The notes: generated by a model from the letters alone, not told the origin. A DNA stretch of 64,000 bases from Heterostelium multicystogenum (GCA_003667245.1 RCNN01000126.1:54721-118720), one strand, 5' to 3'. Numbered from the stretch's first letter, positions 46,329 to 59,410 are shown. Numbers and translations: made by a program.

Positions 46329-47889
46329 TAAAGAGTACTCCAATAGAGTAATAGATTCAAATTGAACATGTACAAAACAATCTATCTATTTGCACATTGT
46401 CCATCCAATAATTCAATGATGTGATAGATGATGAGGATGATAGAAAGAAGAATTCTTTAGAAAGAATAGATGAAAAGTAAAGATATCTTTCCAAAATGGT
46501 TTCAAAGTTGAATGAAATTTTGAAAACTCAAAGTTATTGGTCAATTTTAAAAATATAACTTCTTTCTCTTATTGGGTCATACAGGTTATGTTGTCAAATA
46601 GATTATTATATTATATTTATCCAATTGGAATGCATAAAGAAAATGAATGAGGTAGGACCAAAAGAATATCTGATAAAGCCACTTTTAAAATAATTTGATT
46701 TGCAATGATATTTTTAATAAATTAAAATGGAGGAATTAACTGACTTTCCAACCCAAATGGTAATTTCTAAATAAAGCAGATTTGATGCAAATGGTCATAA
46801 GATTTACAAATTTTATTGAAATTTATTGTTTATAGATAGTAATATTAAATTAAGATTAAAAACTATCATCATCATGTGTGTTGGTGGGAGTTATCTTAAC
46901 AATGTGGTATTAACCCTGCCCTAAATATATACTGTGTATATATGGAGTGTCATCAGCTACTTATTATTAAATTCATCTAAAATGTAAATCAAACACCAGG
47001 AGTGGTCAAATCAAACCATCTGTAACCATTTTATTTTTAAAACAACAACAAGCAACTACAATTTTAAAACAATTTAATGCTTAAACACACACATATATAT
47101 TATAAATTAAATTACTCCTTAAATGTAAAGGGTTTAAGAATTTGAATTTGAATATTAAATTTTATTCAATCATGTAGATGGTATTTGATTGTACGAGTGG
47201 GGGTAGTGTTTTAGGAGAGTGAACCTATCAGCTATCAGATTTGATTAATTATATAAATACACTAGTGATTGTACTCCAACAGCACATATGTGAGGTGTGG
47301 TTTCCAAATTAGCAAAACAACACAATCACAACACCACCACACTACCACAACTACAACCATCAAACACATCAATCAAAGTAGAAATGAAGTAGACGCTGTC
47401 TATTGGTAGATAGGAATGATGTTGTTTATCACAATGCATCCATTTTATTCGATTATTATTATTATTATTTTTTATCTTTTCTTTTGATGATGATGGACAA
47501 TATTGTAGTAATACTATTACTACCCAACCAACCAATCAACCAACCACCCCACTACCATCAACCAATTTAAAATTGGAACATAATTATAATTTGGTAAATG
47601 TTTGTTTTGGAATTTAGCTCAACCTTTTCTTTATTTCATCATATGATGTTGTTTGATTGTGATTAATTAATTCCTTCCACTACTGAAACTTTCCAACCAA
47701 CATCCAGCCAAACAACCTTATAAATTGAAGCAAGCCAGTCATCTTAATCATTCATTTCTCTACTAAATTATAAATTATAATTTTATCTCTTCCTCATCTT
47801 ATTTTATATCTTTCATAAATCTTATATATACTTTAATTTAATCAGTAATAATCAATTACTTGGCATTAGACCCATAACAATAAAAAGGA
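46329..47889. other. Spacer upstream of the cysteine protease gene
   Basis: About 1.56 kb between two plus-strand genes. Contains a CCAAC/ACCACC-rich segment near 47320-47360 and 47520-47560 that could bind G-box-type factors, and a (CTT/TAT)-rich stretch before the protease start. No coding signal; the minus frame at 47326-47535 is not supported. Confidence 0.45.
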
Positions 47890-48988
47890 ATGAGATTCTT
47901 GGCAGCATTATTAATATGCTTAGTATCGATTGCGGCAGTCAATGCCATTCGTATTAATCACAACAGTGGATTCCACCGTGCACGTGACTTTGAGGGCCAA
48001 TTCCGCCAGTGGATGACCAAACATGAAAAGAGCTATGCCGACGACGCCGAGTACTACCTCCGTCTCTCCCACTACATCAAGAACTTGGAAACCATCGCCG
48101 AATACAACAAGAAGCATGCTGGTCTCGCCGTATTCGCACCAAACAAATTCTCTGATCTCTCCATTGAGGAGTTCCGTTCCAAATACCTCAACTACGTTCC
48201 AAACAAACTCGTCAAGGAGCGTATTGTCCACCAGTTCGACTACCCATCAAACATTCCAGTTTCCATCGATTGGAGACAAAAGGGATTTGTAACTCCAGTC
48301 AAGAACCAAGAACAATGTAAGTCGTTGAAATTAATCGAGTGATACGATATATTTTGTCCAACCAACTAATGATAATTTAATATTTACAGGTGGATCATGC
48401 TGGGCTTTCTCTGCTGGTGAACAAATTGAAACCGCTTACATTATGGCTGGTAATGCCCCACAAAATGTATCTGAGCAACAAATTGTTGACTGTGATCCAT
48501 ATGATGGTGGTTGTGGTGGAGGTGATCCAATGACCGCTTACCAATACGTCCAATCAGCAGGTGGTATTACAACCAATGCCGACTACCCATACACTGCCTC
48601 CGACGGTACTTGCTATGCCCAAAACACACCAAAATTCACTCAAATCACCTCATACGGATATGCCTCCAACAAGGGTAACGAAACCGAATTGAAGCAAGCC
48701 ATTGCTGCCCGTGGACCATTGTCAATTTGTGTCGATGCCGAAACCTGGATGAACTACCAATCCGGTATCTTAAACTCCAACTGTCCAGACGAATTGGATC
48801 ACTGCGTCCAAATTGTTGGTTATGACACAGACCCATCATCTCAAACTCCATACTACATCGTCAGAAACTCATGGGGTACCGACTGGGGATTATCCGGTTA
48901 CATTTTGATTGGTGCCGAGGGTCAAAACCTCTGTGGTATTACCGACGAAGTAACCTACGTCGAAGTTGAGGCTTTGCCATCCCCATAA
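47890..48988 (+). CDS. Papain-family cysteine protease (C1A, cathepsin L-like)
   Basis: Lysosomal or secreted endopeptidase. Exons 47890-48316 and 48390-48988, GTAAGT/TACAG, join to restore QCGSCWAFS. The signal peptide is MRFLAALLICLVSIAAVNA. The I29 inhibitor propeptide has FRQWMTKHEKSYADDAEYYL and FAPNKFSDLSIEEFRSKYL (the GNFD/NxFxD-type region). The mature enzyme starts near IPVSIDWRQKGFVTPVKNQ. Catalytic Cys lies in GSCWAFSAGEQIE, His in LDHCVQIVGYDTD, Asn in IVRNSWGTDWGLSGYI. The proprotein is about 341 residues. Codons prefer C at third positions (TAC, ATC, AAC), unlike most neighbours, which suggests strong expression. Frame intact. Confidence 0.95.
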
Positions 48989-49278
48989 GGCGACCGACCA
49001 CTTAGCCATCATCGATCCTTCCAAAGAAAAAGACTTCTTTTAAATAAATAAACGATCATAACCTGTTGTCATTATTATTTAAATCATCATGATTCCATTG
49101 TATCATTTGATCATGTGTGTGTGTGTTTCACAAACAGTTTAATCAATTTAATCTGTTTTTGTTTTTTAATGATTTCATTTGGGATGGGTGAATCACAACC
49201 ACAATTTTCAAGATGAACAATTTAAATTAATCAGATGATAATTAGTGAAGTGAAGATTAATATTTATATTAAATTGAA

Positions 49279-50857
49279 ATGAAATATAACAATAATAATA
49301 ATTATATACTATTGCTGTTGGCTATATCCGCTGCTATTACTATTAGTGCTATCAGTGCAACTGAAGAGACTGCCGCAGCTGTTGACGATCATGTTTTGAA
49401 TTTAACTGATAGTCATCTTGATCAAATTAAAAAAGGAGTATGGTTTGTTGAATTGTATGTATTATAATATATAATAGAGTAGTGTCTGTCTCTTGACTCA
49501 GAAATCACCATTTCTTGATGATCATATTATATGATGTGATATACTAACTAAAGGTTGCTTTTAGCTATGCACCATGGTGTGGATATTGTAAGAGATTGGC
49601 ACCAGTTTGGTCTGAACTAGGTATCTATGCCCATCGTAATAAATTGAATGTCAACATTGCCAGAGTAAACTGCGATGAGTACAAAGGAATCTGTGGTGAG
49701 AATGGTGTCAGTGGATATCCAACCATCAAGCTTTTCACCAATGGAATCACTAAAAACTACAGAGGTGCAAGAACCAAGGATGCTTTCGTCGCATACTTAG
49801 ACAAGATGCTCAGCGGATACATATCCAAGGCCGACGATAAAGAAAGCTTGGATAAAATCATTAAAGCCGATCCATTCCAGGTATCATTCATCTACGTCGA
49901 TACTCCAGCCAGCCCCAAGTCTGACCCATTAGTATGTTACGATGATCTTCTTGAACAAAACAATCCAAACTAATTCTATGTTATTGACGAACATTAATTG
50001 TATTAGTATGAATCATTCAACACTGCAGCAATGGAGATATTCGATGCCGGTGGACCCAACTTTGTCGTTTTGTCAGATGTAAATGCTTTGGATATTGCTG
50101 TTAAACAACCAGCTGTTGTATTATATAAGGATGAAAGATATACAGTATTTACTAAACCAACTGCCACTGTAACTATCATTAAAAATACAATTGCAATCAA
50201 TTGTCCTTTCTAACCTAACTCTTCTTGTATTGTTGCTAGTTATCAAGTTGGATGAAATCACTACAATTCCCAACTCTATCACCAATCACCGATGCTACCT
50301 TCCAACCATTGACTGAACAATTCAAGTATTTGGTTATGTTCGCTCATGACAATGTTCCACACCAATCGTAAGCTAACATCTCCAAGATCGATAGACAAAG
50401 TAAATAATACTAATCGAATCTACTACATGATAGTGAAATTGATTTGATGAAGAAGATTGCCAAAGTGCCAATCTCAGATGATCCAAATGAGTTTGGATAC
50501 AGCTATATCGTAGAGATGAACTATGGATCATGGTTAAAGAAGTTTGGTATTGAGAGATACCCAGCTGTACTCGTCATCAGAGAAAGAGGAGATGTCTACT
50601 ACTATGATCCAAAATTGACCAGATTGGATGAAATCAACGTTTCAAAGTTCCTGAAGGATATTAAAGCTGGTAATGTCGACATGAGATACACTGATGCCGT
50701 TAGATACTATTTCTTGAGAGTCGCTGAAATGATCAACCAATACGCCATACATATCATTGTAGTTTTTGCTTTAATGGTCGTCGTTATGATTTGGTCTTGT
50801 TTAAGACCAGTTGCTGAGCAACCAGCTGTCGCCGTCAAAGGTGAAAAGGTTAACTAA
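49279..50857 (+). CDS. Transmembrane protein disulfide isomerase (TMX3-like)
   Basis: ER thiol oxidoreductase. Exons 49279-49454, 49565-49931, 50007-50168, 50240-50367 and 50434-50857; all introns GT/AG and phases agree. A signal peptide (YILLLLAISAAITISAISA) is followed by a thioredoxin domain with active site FYAPWCGYCKRLAPVW and the cis-Pro loop GVSGYPTIKLFTNG. Two further, inactive thioredoxin-like regions follow, as in TMX3 (VFTKPTATLSSWMKSL and FGIERYPAVLVIRERG). Near the end a membrane helix (AIHIIVVFALMVVVMIWSCL) and a short tail ending GEKVN, without KDEL. About 418 residues. Confidence 0.92.
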
Positions 50858-50957
50858 ACAAAACAAAACAAACAAAAATAATCAAACAATAAATTATATA
50901 CAACTATATGATATTATCAGTTTATTATAGTGGTACTGTTATAATTGTTGATTATAA

Positions 50958-51713
50958 TCATTCAGAAGTTGACTGATGTGGATGAGAAATAGGAGGTTGT
51001 TCTTTACATATCACTTCATATAATGACTTGATCTCTTCCCTAAACGACAATACCTTCCCTCTAATTCTGTTGTTTTCTTTCAATTTATACTTCATTGAAT
51101 CAATCATTTGCTTAAGGTTGTCAGAAGTGACTCTTATATCATGGTAACATTGTTTACAATTTTTCTTCCAAACCCTTTTCAACCTCAGCTCTAAAATCCT
51201 GGACAACCCTTTGCATTGATATCTGGTAATTATCAGACATCTGATACAAACTGCCAAGGTATTCTATTTCTTCTAAAGTAAGATCAGATTCATTTTCAAT
51301 TACAGTGTTGTTTAAATTCTCTTCTTTGTCAATATGTAGTTTCTTTGGATTGTCACTTCTTTGTTCAAACTCAAGCTTGCGGTCTCCATTCTTATTATAT
51401 TCATCAATAACAACAGAAACCTCTCCACATTCCGATTTTTTAAGCTCCTTGCTGATGTCAGAGAGAAAGTATTCAATGTTACCATCTCCACAAACCAAAC
51501 CAAATGAATCATTCAAATCACTTTTGAAATCAAAGTTGTTTAGAATTGACAACCTATTGGTCATTTCTGTACTCTCATTTGTATCCTTCATATACATATC
51601 AACCATTAGTTGTTTAGTTTGTATCATTCATATTATTAATTAATACCTACATCTCTCTTTGAAAATGGTATAGGTGAGACAGTCTCCTCAATTCTCTTTA
51701 ATAATTCATTCAT
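50958..51713 (-). CDS. Coiled-coil protein, family not recognised
   Basis: Starts MNELLKRIEETVSPIPFSKR at 51713. An intron with donor GTATTA and acceptor TACAG joins RDV to EMTNRLSILNNFDFKSD. The body is acidic (DLNDSFGLVCGDGNIEYFLS, DLTLEEIEYLGSLYQMSD) and turns into a coiled coil. One frame change near 51160 leads from AEVEKGLEEK to CKQCYHDIRVTSDNLKQM, then IDSMKYKLKENNRIRGKV and the C-terminal ICKEQPPISHPHQSTSE. About 230 residues. No catalytic motif, signal peptide or membrane helix. The size and helix content would suit a kinetochore, centrosome or vesicle-tether subunit, but that is only a guess. Confidence 0.62.
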
Positions 51714-51906
51714 TCTAAATTTTTAGAAGACAACAAGAGATCTTAATAATACAAGTAATAGGATTTATGATATATATAATAAATTATTTTGAATTATACA
51801 ATGTTTATTATTTTTAAATATTTTTTTGTTCATATTTGTTGGGTTTGTGTATACTAAGTATGGATTAATTGTTTCATTGTTCTTTCTATATTTAATATTC
51901 ATTGGA

Positions 51907-54900
51907 TTAGTTCATGTTGTTTGATAACTTTGATCGACTAGATGGTTTGAATATTTTCAATGATTCTTTCTTTTTATCACGATCACCTCTCTCTCTTTCT
52001 TTTTCCCTGTTGTTTTCTCGGTATGTTTGAAGGTTCTTGTCATTTTCTCTGTCTCTTGCTCTTTCGCTCTTGTTGACTTTGGACTCTGGTGAAAGCGATT
52101 CATTCTCACTACGCTTTGGCGATGATGGCGATTCATCGTCGTCGGGTTTGATACGCTTGTTGGCATCGTTGGAGTTGGTATCATCATCGAGCTTACGCTT
52201 GTTTACTTCTTCTTGTGATGCATCCTGTCCGGGCTCAATTTGGTCTGGACGAGGGGAAAGACGTGGTGAAGTTCCGTTGTTCTTTGATTCGTCGTTGGAG
52301 GATTCAACTGATTCCTTGGGTGATTCTTTGGAGTCCTTGGTGGTGGTTGGTGATGTCGATGAGGTGGTCGATGCAGAAGATTCAATTTCTTTCTTTTCTT
52401 CTTTTTCCCTCTTTCTTCTCTGGGGATTTGGAAGTCTCCTCGATATCTTTCATTGGCTCTTCTTTTGGTTCATCTGCGACTTCTTTCTTTTTCTTCCTTT
52501 TCCTCCTTGGCTGGAGAAGATGGCTTTTCATCTTTGGGTGACTTGGCTTCAGTAGATGGCTTTTCGACTTCCTTTTCCTTCATTTCGACATCTTCTTTTG
52601 GTGGCTGTGATGAAGATGGTGCTGATTCTTTGGTAATCTCCTTTTCGTCTTTGGTTGGCTCTTTTACCTCTACATTCTCTGTCTCTTTCTCCTTTTCCTT
52701 TTGAACTTCCATCTCTTTCTTTTCTTTACCCTCACGCTCTTGTTCTCTTTCTCTCTCACGTTCACGCTCTCTTTCTCTGTCACGCTCACGTTCTCTTTCT
52801 CTTTCTCTTTCTCTTTCACGTTGACGCTCGCGCTCTTTTTCATTTTCCCAGAATTCCTTTCTAGCTTTTTCTCTTTCGAGTTCAAGCTCAAGCTCTCTTT
52901 CACGCTCACGTTGTCTCTCCTTTTCACTCTCCCTCAATCTCTCCATTTCTCGTTCACGTTCTCTGTCGGACTCTGATTCTTTCTCTCTTTCTCTTTTCTC
53001 TCTTTCTCTTTCTCTTTCACGTTCTCTTTCACGCTCTCTTTCGCGCTCAGAAATCTCCTTTATCTCTTTGTCCTCTTGTTGGTGTGACTCTCTTGGAAGT
53101 AGTAACTCACGACGCTCGTCGAAATCCTTGCTCATTCTCTCTTTGTCCATTGGCCTTTCGAGTTCTACAATTTCTCTAAATCTAGAGCCAAGTTCTGGCT
53201 TGTGGTGATGGTTATTGTTGTTTCCATTGATGTGCTCATCCTTATCGTCGATGTGTCTAGTCTCTGGGCTGGATGCTGAGTTCAACTCTTTACCTTTGTT
53301 CTTTTCGGTGTTCTTATCTTTCAATGATGAATTTAAGTCATGTGAAGATGGTAAGCTATTGTTTCTGTCCTCAGAGGCAGCAGATATAGCGATCTCTGAT
53401 AGTTCTGGGAGATTTGGAACTGGTCCATTTGATCCGTTATTGTTGGGTCCAATTCCTGGTCTACCATTTCTATTGTTATTAAGTTGATCCATTGTATGTC
53501 CTGGTGAACATGGTTCAATAATCATAGGAGTAGATTTATCACTAATGTAATCGCTTGGTTCTTTCTCACCATTGTCAGCATTCATTCGACTGAAAAATGA
53601 AAAGTCGCAAGTTAATTTGATTGAGCCGGATATTCAGGAAATATATAATGATACTTACCTAATTTGAGCCTTAAGAGTTGCAAGTCTTGATTGAATGTGT
53701 TTGTTTTGTGGGTCAAGTTCTGATGCCTTTTGATAAGCATCGAGTGAATCTGTATATTGAGTGCAACTCTCGTACAAAGTACCAAGGTCATACCATACCT
53801 CACTAATATATGGATTGATTCTGATAGCCCTAGTGTAAGCATCCAATGCATCACGATACTAAAAAAAAAAAACAAATGAAGTTAGAAATTAGTATTGTAG
53901 CTTCTAAAAACAATGCAATCTATAGATATGTACTTGATTAATTTGATAATAGAGAACACCAATGGAACACCAGAAAGTGGGATTTCTTCCATCTCTGTAA
54001 ACAGCCTGTTGGTAAGCATCATATGCCTTCTTATACTTTTGTTGAATCATATAACATCTTCCAAGCAAGTACCATGTCTGAGCATCAGAAGGATCAGCAT
54101 CGATAGATTTCATCAAGAAACCAATAGCATAATCTTGGTTCGAGAAAATTGGGTTGTGGTGATACAACCATCCCAATTGTTGGAGTACTTTAGCATGTGT
54201 TCCATTTTCTTTCAATACCTTTTCATATGCATCCCTTGCCAATGTGTATTCCTTCTGTAATTCATAAACATGTCCAATTTGGAACCAAATGTCCGAAGTT
54301 GATAAAGGTCTGGGTGGTGCCTTGAGCAAACTATTGAAACACTATGATTTAATTTAAAAATTAGGATTGGAAAATTTTTATAAATGGATCTATGGTTTTA
54401 TCAAGTTACCTCTAAACTTTGATCATATTTTCCTTGGTGTTTGTATAGAACACCTAATCTAAAGTAAATTTCGTTACTCTTTTCGAATTTACTGTCCATC
54501 TTTAAAACTGCTGTGAAGGCTTCTTCTGCATGATCATATGATCCATATCTGTCATATAAAATACCAATTCCATACCATAAATTTGGATCCTAAAGTTGGA
54601 AAAATTAATGGGTGTTAATTTAAGAACCTAGTGTTGAGGAGCTATTATTTGAATCGAACCTTTGGATTTGGAAGATGGTATAGAGCATGTTGATAAGCAC
54701 CGTATGCCTTTTGAAGCTCGTCCATCATTAAAAAGCAATGGCCCATTGCACCCCAAACTTCTCCATTTTTATTATCGATATTGACGATTCTCTGAAAATA
54801 TTCGGAAGCCTTTTGAAATTGTTCCTTGATTCTATAGATGGATGCGACCTGGGTGAGGGCTTTGATGGAGTATGGGTTGTGCTTGAGAGCGTTTTCATAT

Positions 54901-55022
54901 GAAAAGAGTGCTTTCTCCTGCTCACCCATAACCTCCGCGACCATACCCATTCTTATCCAAACACTCTCATTTGAGTCTCTAAACTTTTGCGCCAATGCAT
55001 TTAATGGATCATTTGCAGCCAT
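51907..55022 (-). CDS. trfA: General transcriptional corepressor TrfA (Ssn6/Cyc8 homologue)
   Basis: TPR subunit of the Tup1-Ssn6-type corepressor, also related to UTX/UTY TPR regions. Exons 55022-54660, 54589-54410, 54341-53934, 53858-53659 and 53589-51907. It starts MAANDPLNALAQKFRDSNES and holds about ten consecutive TPRs, for example EVWGAMGHCFLMMDELQKAY, DPNLWYGIGILYDRYGSYD, TWYLLGRCYMIQQKYKKAYD and VWYDLGTLYESCTQYTDSLD. This continuous array with these motifs is diagnostic for Ssn6/TrfA. The C-terminal half is low complexity: Asn/Ser-rich, then a long RE/ER-rich segment (52740-53060), then Lys/Glu/Ser. One frame change near 52470-52500 leads to the true end RSKLSNNMN at 51907. The exon 1 donor is GTTCGA, a weak match. 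About 920 residues, shorter than the D. discoideum protein. Confidence 0.9.
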
Positions 55023-55375
55023 ATTTATTTATTTCTATAAATAGATTACTACTAATATTTCTACTGCTATTCTGATTATATTGCTATTATTTTTCAATTA
55101 AAAACTACAGTTAATTTAAGTTCCTTCGTCTCTGACTGCTATGCTAAGATTGATTACTAAGTTTTTTTTTAGATAGATAATAGTTAATAAATTGATCAAA
55201 CTTTTGTTGTTATTATTATTTGATTAGTTAGGCAGAAAGAGAATTGGCAAAAATGATTAAAATTGTTTTACTGTTGTGATCTTGATTTTAGATGAGCAAT
55301 TTCACCAGCCAACAAAGCGGATGTTTATATAAAAATAAAAAATTAATTTTTTTGAGTTTTCTATCATGTAAAAAC

Positions 55376-55397
55376 TTTTTTTTTTTTTTTTTTTTTT
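55376..55397. repeat. Poly(T) tract
   Basis: Twenty-two consecutive T in the trfA upstream region. Confidence 0.9.
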
Positions 55398-57411
55398 GCA
55401 ATACGACATTTATTGTAAGTGTCGGATCAATGGTGGTGGGGTTATTGGAATTATGATCAACAAAAAAAAAAAAGTACAAAAGTCAACCTGATGGCTTGTG
55501 GGCTGTGTGGGAAGGCAAAAATAAGCTATTGGGGAAATGAATTGCAAAAATATTAAAAAAATAAAATCACAACGCGTGGGTGTTGAGAAAAACTGGATTT
55601 AAGACAAAGATATGATTTAAATTACTGGTAGTGTTGCTGATATCGTATAATTAGTAATTTTTGATTTGATTGGTCGTATCAATATTAAATGAATTACTCA
55701 ATCATTGTTGAAAAGGGTTTGCTTGTTTGTTTTTTCGATACAGTGCAGTCCAAAATACGATAATCACCATCATCATTATAATGCAACTAACCACAAAATA
55801 AACAAATTTGACAGTGGTCATGATATTTTATAACTGATACTGAGTTGGTATGTAGAAACAGGAGAGATAGACATTTAGCTTGTTGAGTGATTGGTGACAT
55901 TGTGTTGCTGGTGAATGGCAGGTACCAACATTACTTGTGTTTACTAACAAAAGACAAAACAAACTTAAAAGATATAGTTAGTTTTGTACCTTGACAAAAT
56001 GTGGAAGTATTATAATAGTGTTGTAAATGAAGTGTATACAACCGTTATAAAGTTGTTTGTTTTTGTTTTTCAAAAATTTGAAAAAACAAAGAGCAGTGAG
56101 TGTGAAGCTATTATGGAGAGATTGGCACTAAATTTAAAAACCAATTTTAATGGTAATGGTTAACAGCAGTAATAAATAATAGTAATATTATTATTACTGA
56201 GTTAGATGAGATGATAAAATTGCCGATGTTTGTTATGTTGTATTATTGTTGTTGTTGCGATACCACACCACCCTTACTTCTCAGCTTCCTTAATTTGTTG
56301 TTCTCTTCTTTCCTACTCTTGTGAATTACTTATATTTCTACTTTACCCAAAGAAAGAATTATTATTATTTGGATGGTATGATATTTATAATTATAACTAT
56401 TTAATTATTAAATAATATTTTATTATTAAATAGTAATAGCAAATAAAATAATTGATTTGATAATGACTGCAGCAGACAAATATATATATATTTTAAATAA
56501 TATAAATTTTACAATTGGAGTTATGAAGTGTGTTTAGTGTTTGTGTGTTGGGGTGTGATTCTTTGTGTATTTATATAAATGTAATATTTATTTTATTTAT
56601 TAATTGTTATGTATGTTGGTGGTGGTCTTTGAATCCTTGTCACTGACTCAAAGTTTTATTACTACACTAACTCTCTTTTCAAAACAAAACAACATTTTTT
56701 ATAAATACCATTAAAAAACACACAACACACAACACACAAATACCCCCACCCCACCGAGGGGTAATTATTAAGGTGTGTGTTGACCCACACCTAAGTTGTC
56801 ATGTCATAGCTCCATCCAAGTGAAACAATTTTTTAAGGATTGAACCACACACGACTTTTCAGCGTGGTGGGTGATCCAAATAAACTTTTTTTTTTTTTTT
56901 TTCATTAAATTTCAAAAATTTGGGGTTAGAACAAAACACACACTAAACACACACCGATTCTGTAGAGTAATAATAAGTAGCATCTAGGTGGAAATTTTAA
57001 TGACGGAAAGGGGATTTTTGCTAAAGATAGATAGATAGATACTCTATTATACTATATGATTGTGCGTGAAAAAGTAACAACTTAGTTAGTCTATCATCCA
57101 CACCTACTTCTACTACTGTATTTTATATATTATTACTACGACTAGAGTTCTATAATCACCAAGCGCAAACACAGTACTGCAATAAAACAATACAATAATA
57201 ATATTTTAAAATATAAATATAAATTCAATCTATCACTGATCATTATGTTTAAACAAGTTGGGTATTGTAATGAAATACATATTATATAATAAATTTATAG
57301 TTGTTGTTGGTGTTGCTGATTGATGATTGTCAAATAAATATCAAGTAAGCAGTCAACAGAATATTAATTTGGTCATAACATTTAAAGCAAGTTGTTGTTA
57401 TTGCTGTTGCT

Positions 57412-57430
57412 GATGATGATGATGATGATG
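57412..57430. repeat. Trinucleotide repeat (GAT)n
   Basis: Six consecutive GAT/TGA units within spacer DNA. Confidence 0.85.
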
Positions 57431-58184
57431 TTTTGTATTTGTTGCATTTTGATGTTATTGACATACATATTGATTTGATTTGATTGGATTGGATTGATAT
57501 GATATGGTATCTGAATAAAGATTTCTTTAGTTTGGTAATGAATTGAGTTGTGATAATAAGGAACTCAACTTAATGGGAATAATATTATATTATATTTAAT
57601 CTTATAAATATTAATAAGATTCATGCAAATATTTTGGTGACAGTTGTTCAGGTTTTGTTCACAAAGTTGGATTTGTCGGTCCAAACCAAGACCGAAATAA
57701 AAGATGAGAATTTCCTACTTTTTACTTTTCTTATGTTTTTTTTTTCAAATGTTTGATTCAAATTTTAGGAAACAATAATCTAAATTCCACTTATAGTAAT
57801 TGAATTTCAGTGTAGTTGGTATTTGTATTGAATGCAATGTATAGTGTTTTTTTTTTAGGTGTGGGGGTATTGTTCAACTTTGACTAATTACTTTTGTTTT
57901 TTGTTGGTCAACAAACGCTTATCTTTGATCTTTCTATAAATCTCTCTGCCCTAGATAAATTCTTTAGTTTACTTCTATAGAGTTATTGAAAATATATTGG
58001 TTTTTAAAAAATAATCTAATAATAATATATTTTATTGCACTTAATTTAGTTAGAATATATATTTATATTACTATTAGTATTATGTTTTGGTTTTTGATGA
58101 TGATGGAAATGATGATGTTGGTTGTTAATTAAAAATTATTATTTATAATTTAGGTTTGTTATTGAATGAATCTTTACATTACCC

Positions 58185-58290
58185 ACAAAGGGGGTTGGTC
58201 ACACTGACACCCACCACACACCCACTACTGAAGTACCCCACACTTGAGATTAACACACCACACACACACTCACTCACCCTCGAACACAGA
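58185..58290. promoter_or_regulatory. Cluster of CA/GT-rich boxes resembling GBF sites
   Basis: Several copies of CACCCAC/CACACCCAC-like strings plus GGGGGTTGG sit in about 100 bases of otherwise AT-rich DNA. Dictyostelid G-box binding factor recognises CA/GT-rich elements of this kind. It lies about 1.4 kb upstream of the CECR2-like gene and 3.2 kb upstream of trfA. Binding is inferred from composition only. Confidence 0.35.
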
Positions 58291-59183
58291 CAAACTCAAC
58301 ATTATTTGATTCTTTTCATTTTTTAACAAATATATAAACATATAGATATGTAAGTAATCATTAACCACAACCAACCAACCCCCTAACCACTATTACTACT
58401 ACTACTATTACTATTACTACTATTACCACATCAATAATAACAATAACAATAGCACGACAATAACAATATCAGCAACACTACCACACACCACCAAATTTAC
58501 TATTACTATTAGTACTATTACTCCCACTAGCAAAACCAGAATGAGCACCAACACCAATAACAACCAAAAGAAAACCATAACAGCCACAATACTATATATA
58601 TTATGATTTTTGGTAATGGATTGTCTCCCCTACCCACATCAGCAACTCAATATTCTGTTTCTCTTTCTCATTCTTTCTCTTCCTCTTTCTCTTCCTCTTC
58701 CTTTCTCTTTTCACAACACAACCTTTGCTCTTTGCCAATCCGATCAACACACTAGAGATGGTAAATAATAATATAGGGGTGCGCATCAACTAAAAATTAA
58801 TTATAGTATATCTAGATAAAATATTATATATCATCACTACTTAGTGTGTGTATCTGCTTGTTTATAATAATAAATGACAATGTCTATAAATGGTTGATTT
58901 GCTTAAAGGCTGGTGGTAGTATAGCCATGAAATCTATTTGTAGCCGCCTTCTCCATAATTATTATTTTTTATTATTTTTACAAGCTGATTAGGTGTATTT
59001 TAAGCTGAGATCCAAACTACATTATTGTACCTGTTTTCCAATGTTTGCTTGAGGTCAAATTTGAAGAACAGAGATGTTCAAAAAACCTTTAAATTAATAT
59101 GAAATATTGGTAAACACTTTAAATTATAATAAAAAATTATTCTTTTTGATCTATTGCTTCTTTTTAGGACTGTTTATAAATGA

Positions 59184-59410
59184 ATGGATTCTTTAAAGAA
59201 TTCAATTTTAGATGATCATAGTGTCCACCTTGCAACAAGTGTAGGACAGATCTCAGAAATCAAACATATGTAAAATCGTTCATCTCTTTTCCAATTGTTT
59301 GCTTATTCACATAATAAAATTAATAGATCCTAAAGATTTTCCAAAACCCAGATTTCGATGTAAATGATCGAGGATCATCTAGTCGTGCATTTTCAGGTCA
59401 GAATCAATAA
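59184..59410 (+). CDS. Possible two-exon mini-gene
   Basis: An ATG at 59184 opens MDSLKNSILDDHSVHLATSV then GQISEIKHM. A donor GTAAAA at 59270 and acceptor TTAATAG at 59326 bound a candidate intron. Downstream, one frame reads ILKIFQNPDFDVNDRGSSSR, then AFSGQNQ and a stop at 59410; another reads DPKDFPKPRFRCK and stops. Neither joins in phase without a one-base change. The amino-acid composition is protein-like and unlike the neighbouring spacer. The protein would be about 55 residues. No family recognised. Confidence 0.35.

Noticed and set aside
56760..56795. tRNA or snoRNA gene
   Set aside because: The inverted repeat lacks A and B box sequences, an acceptor stem and C/D or H/ACA boxes.
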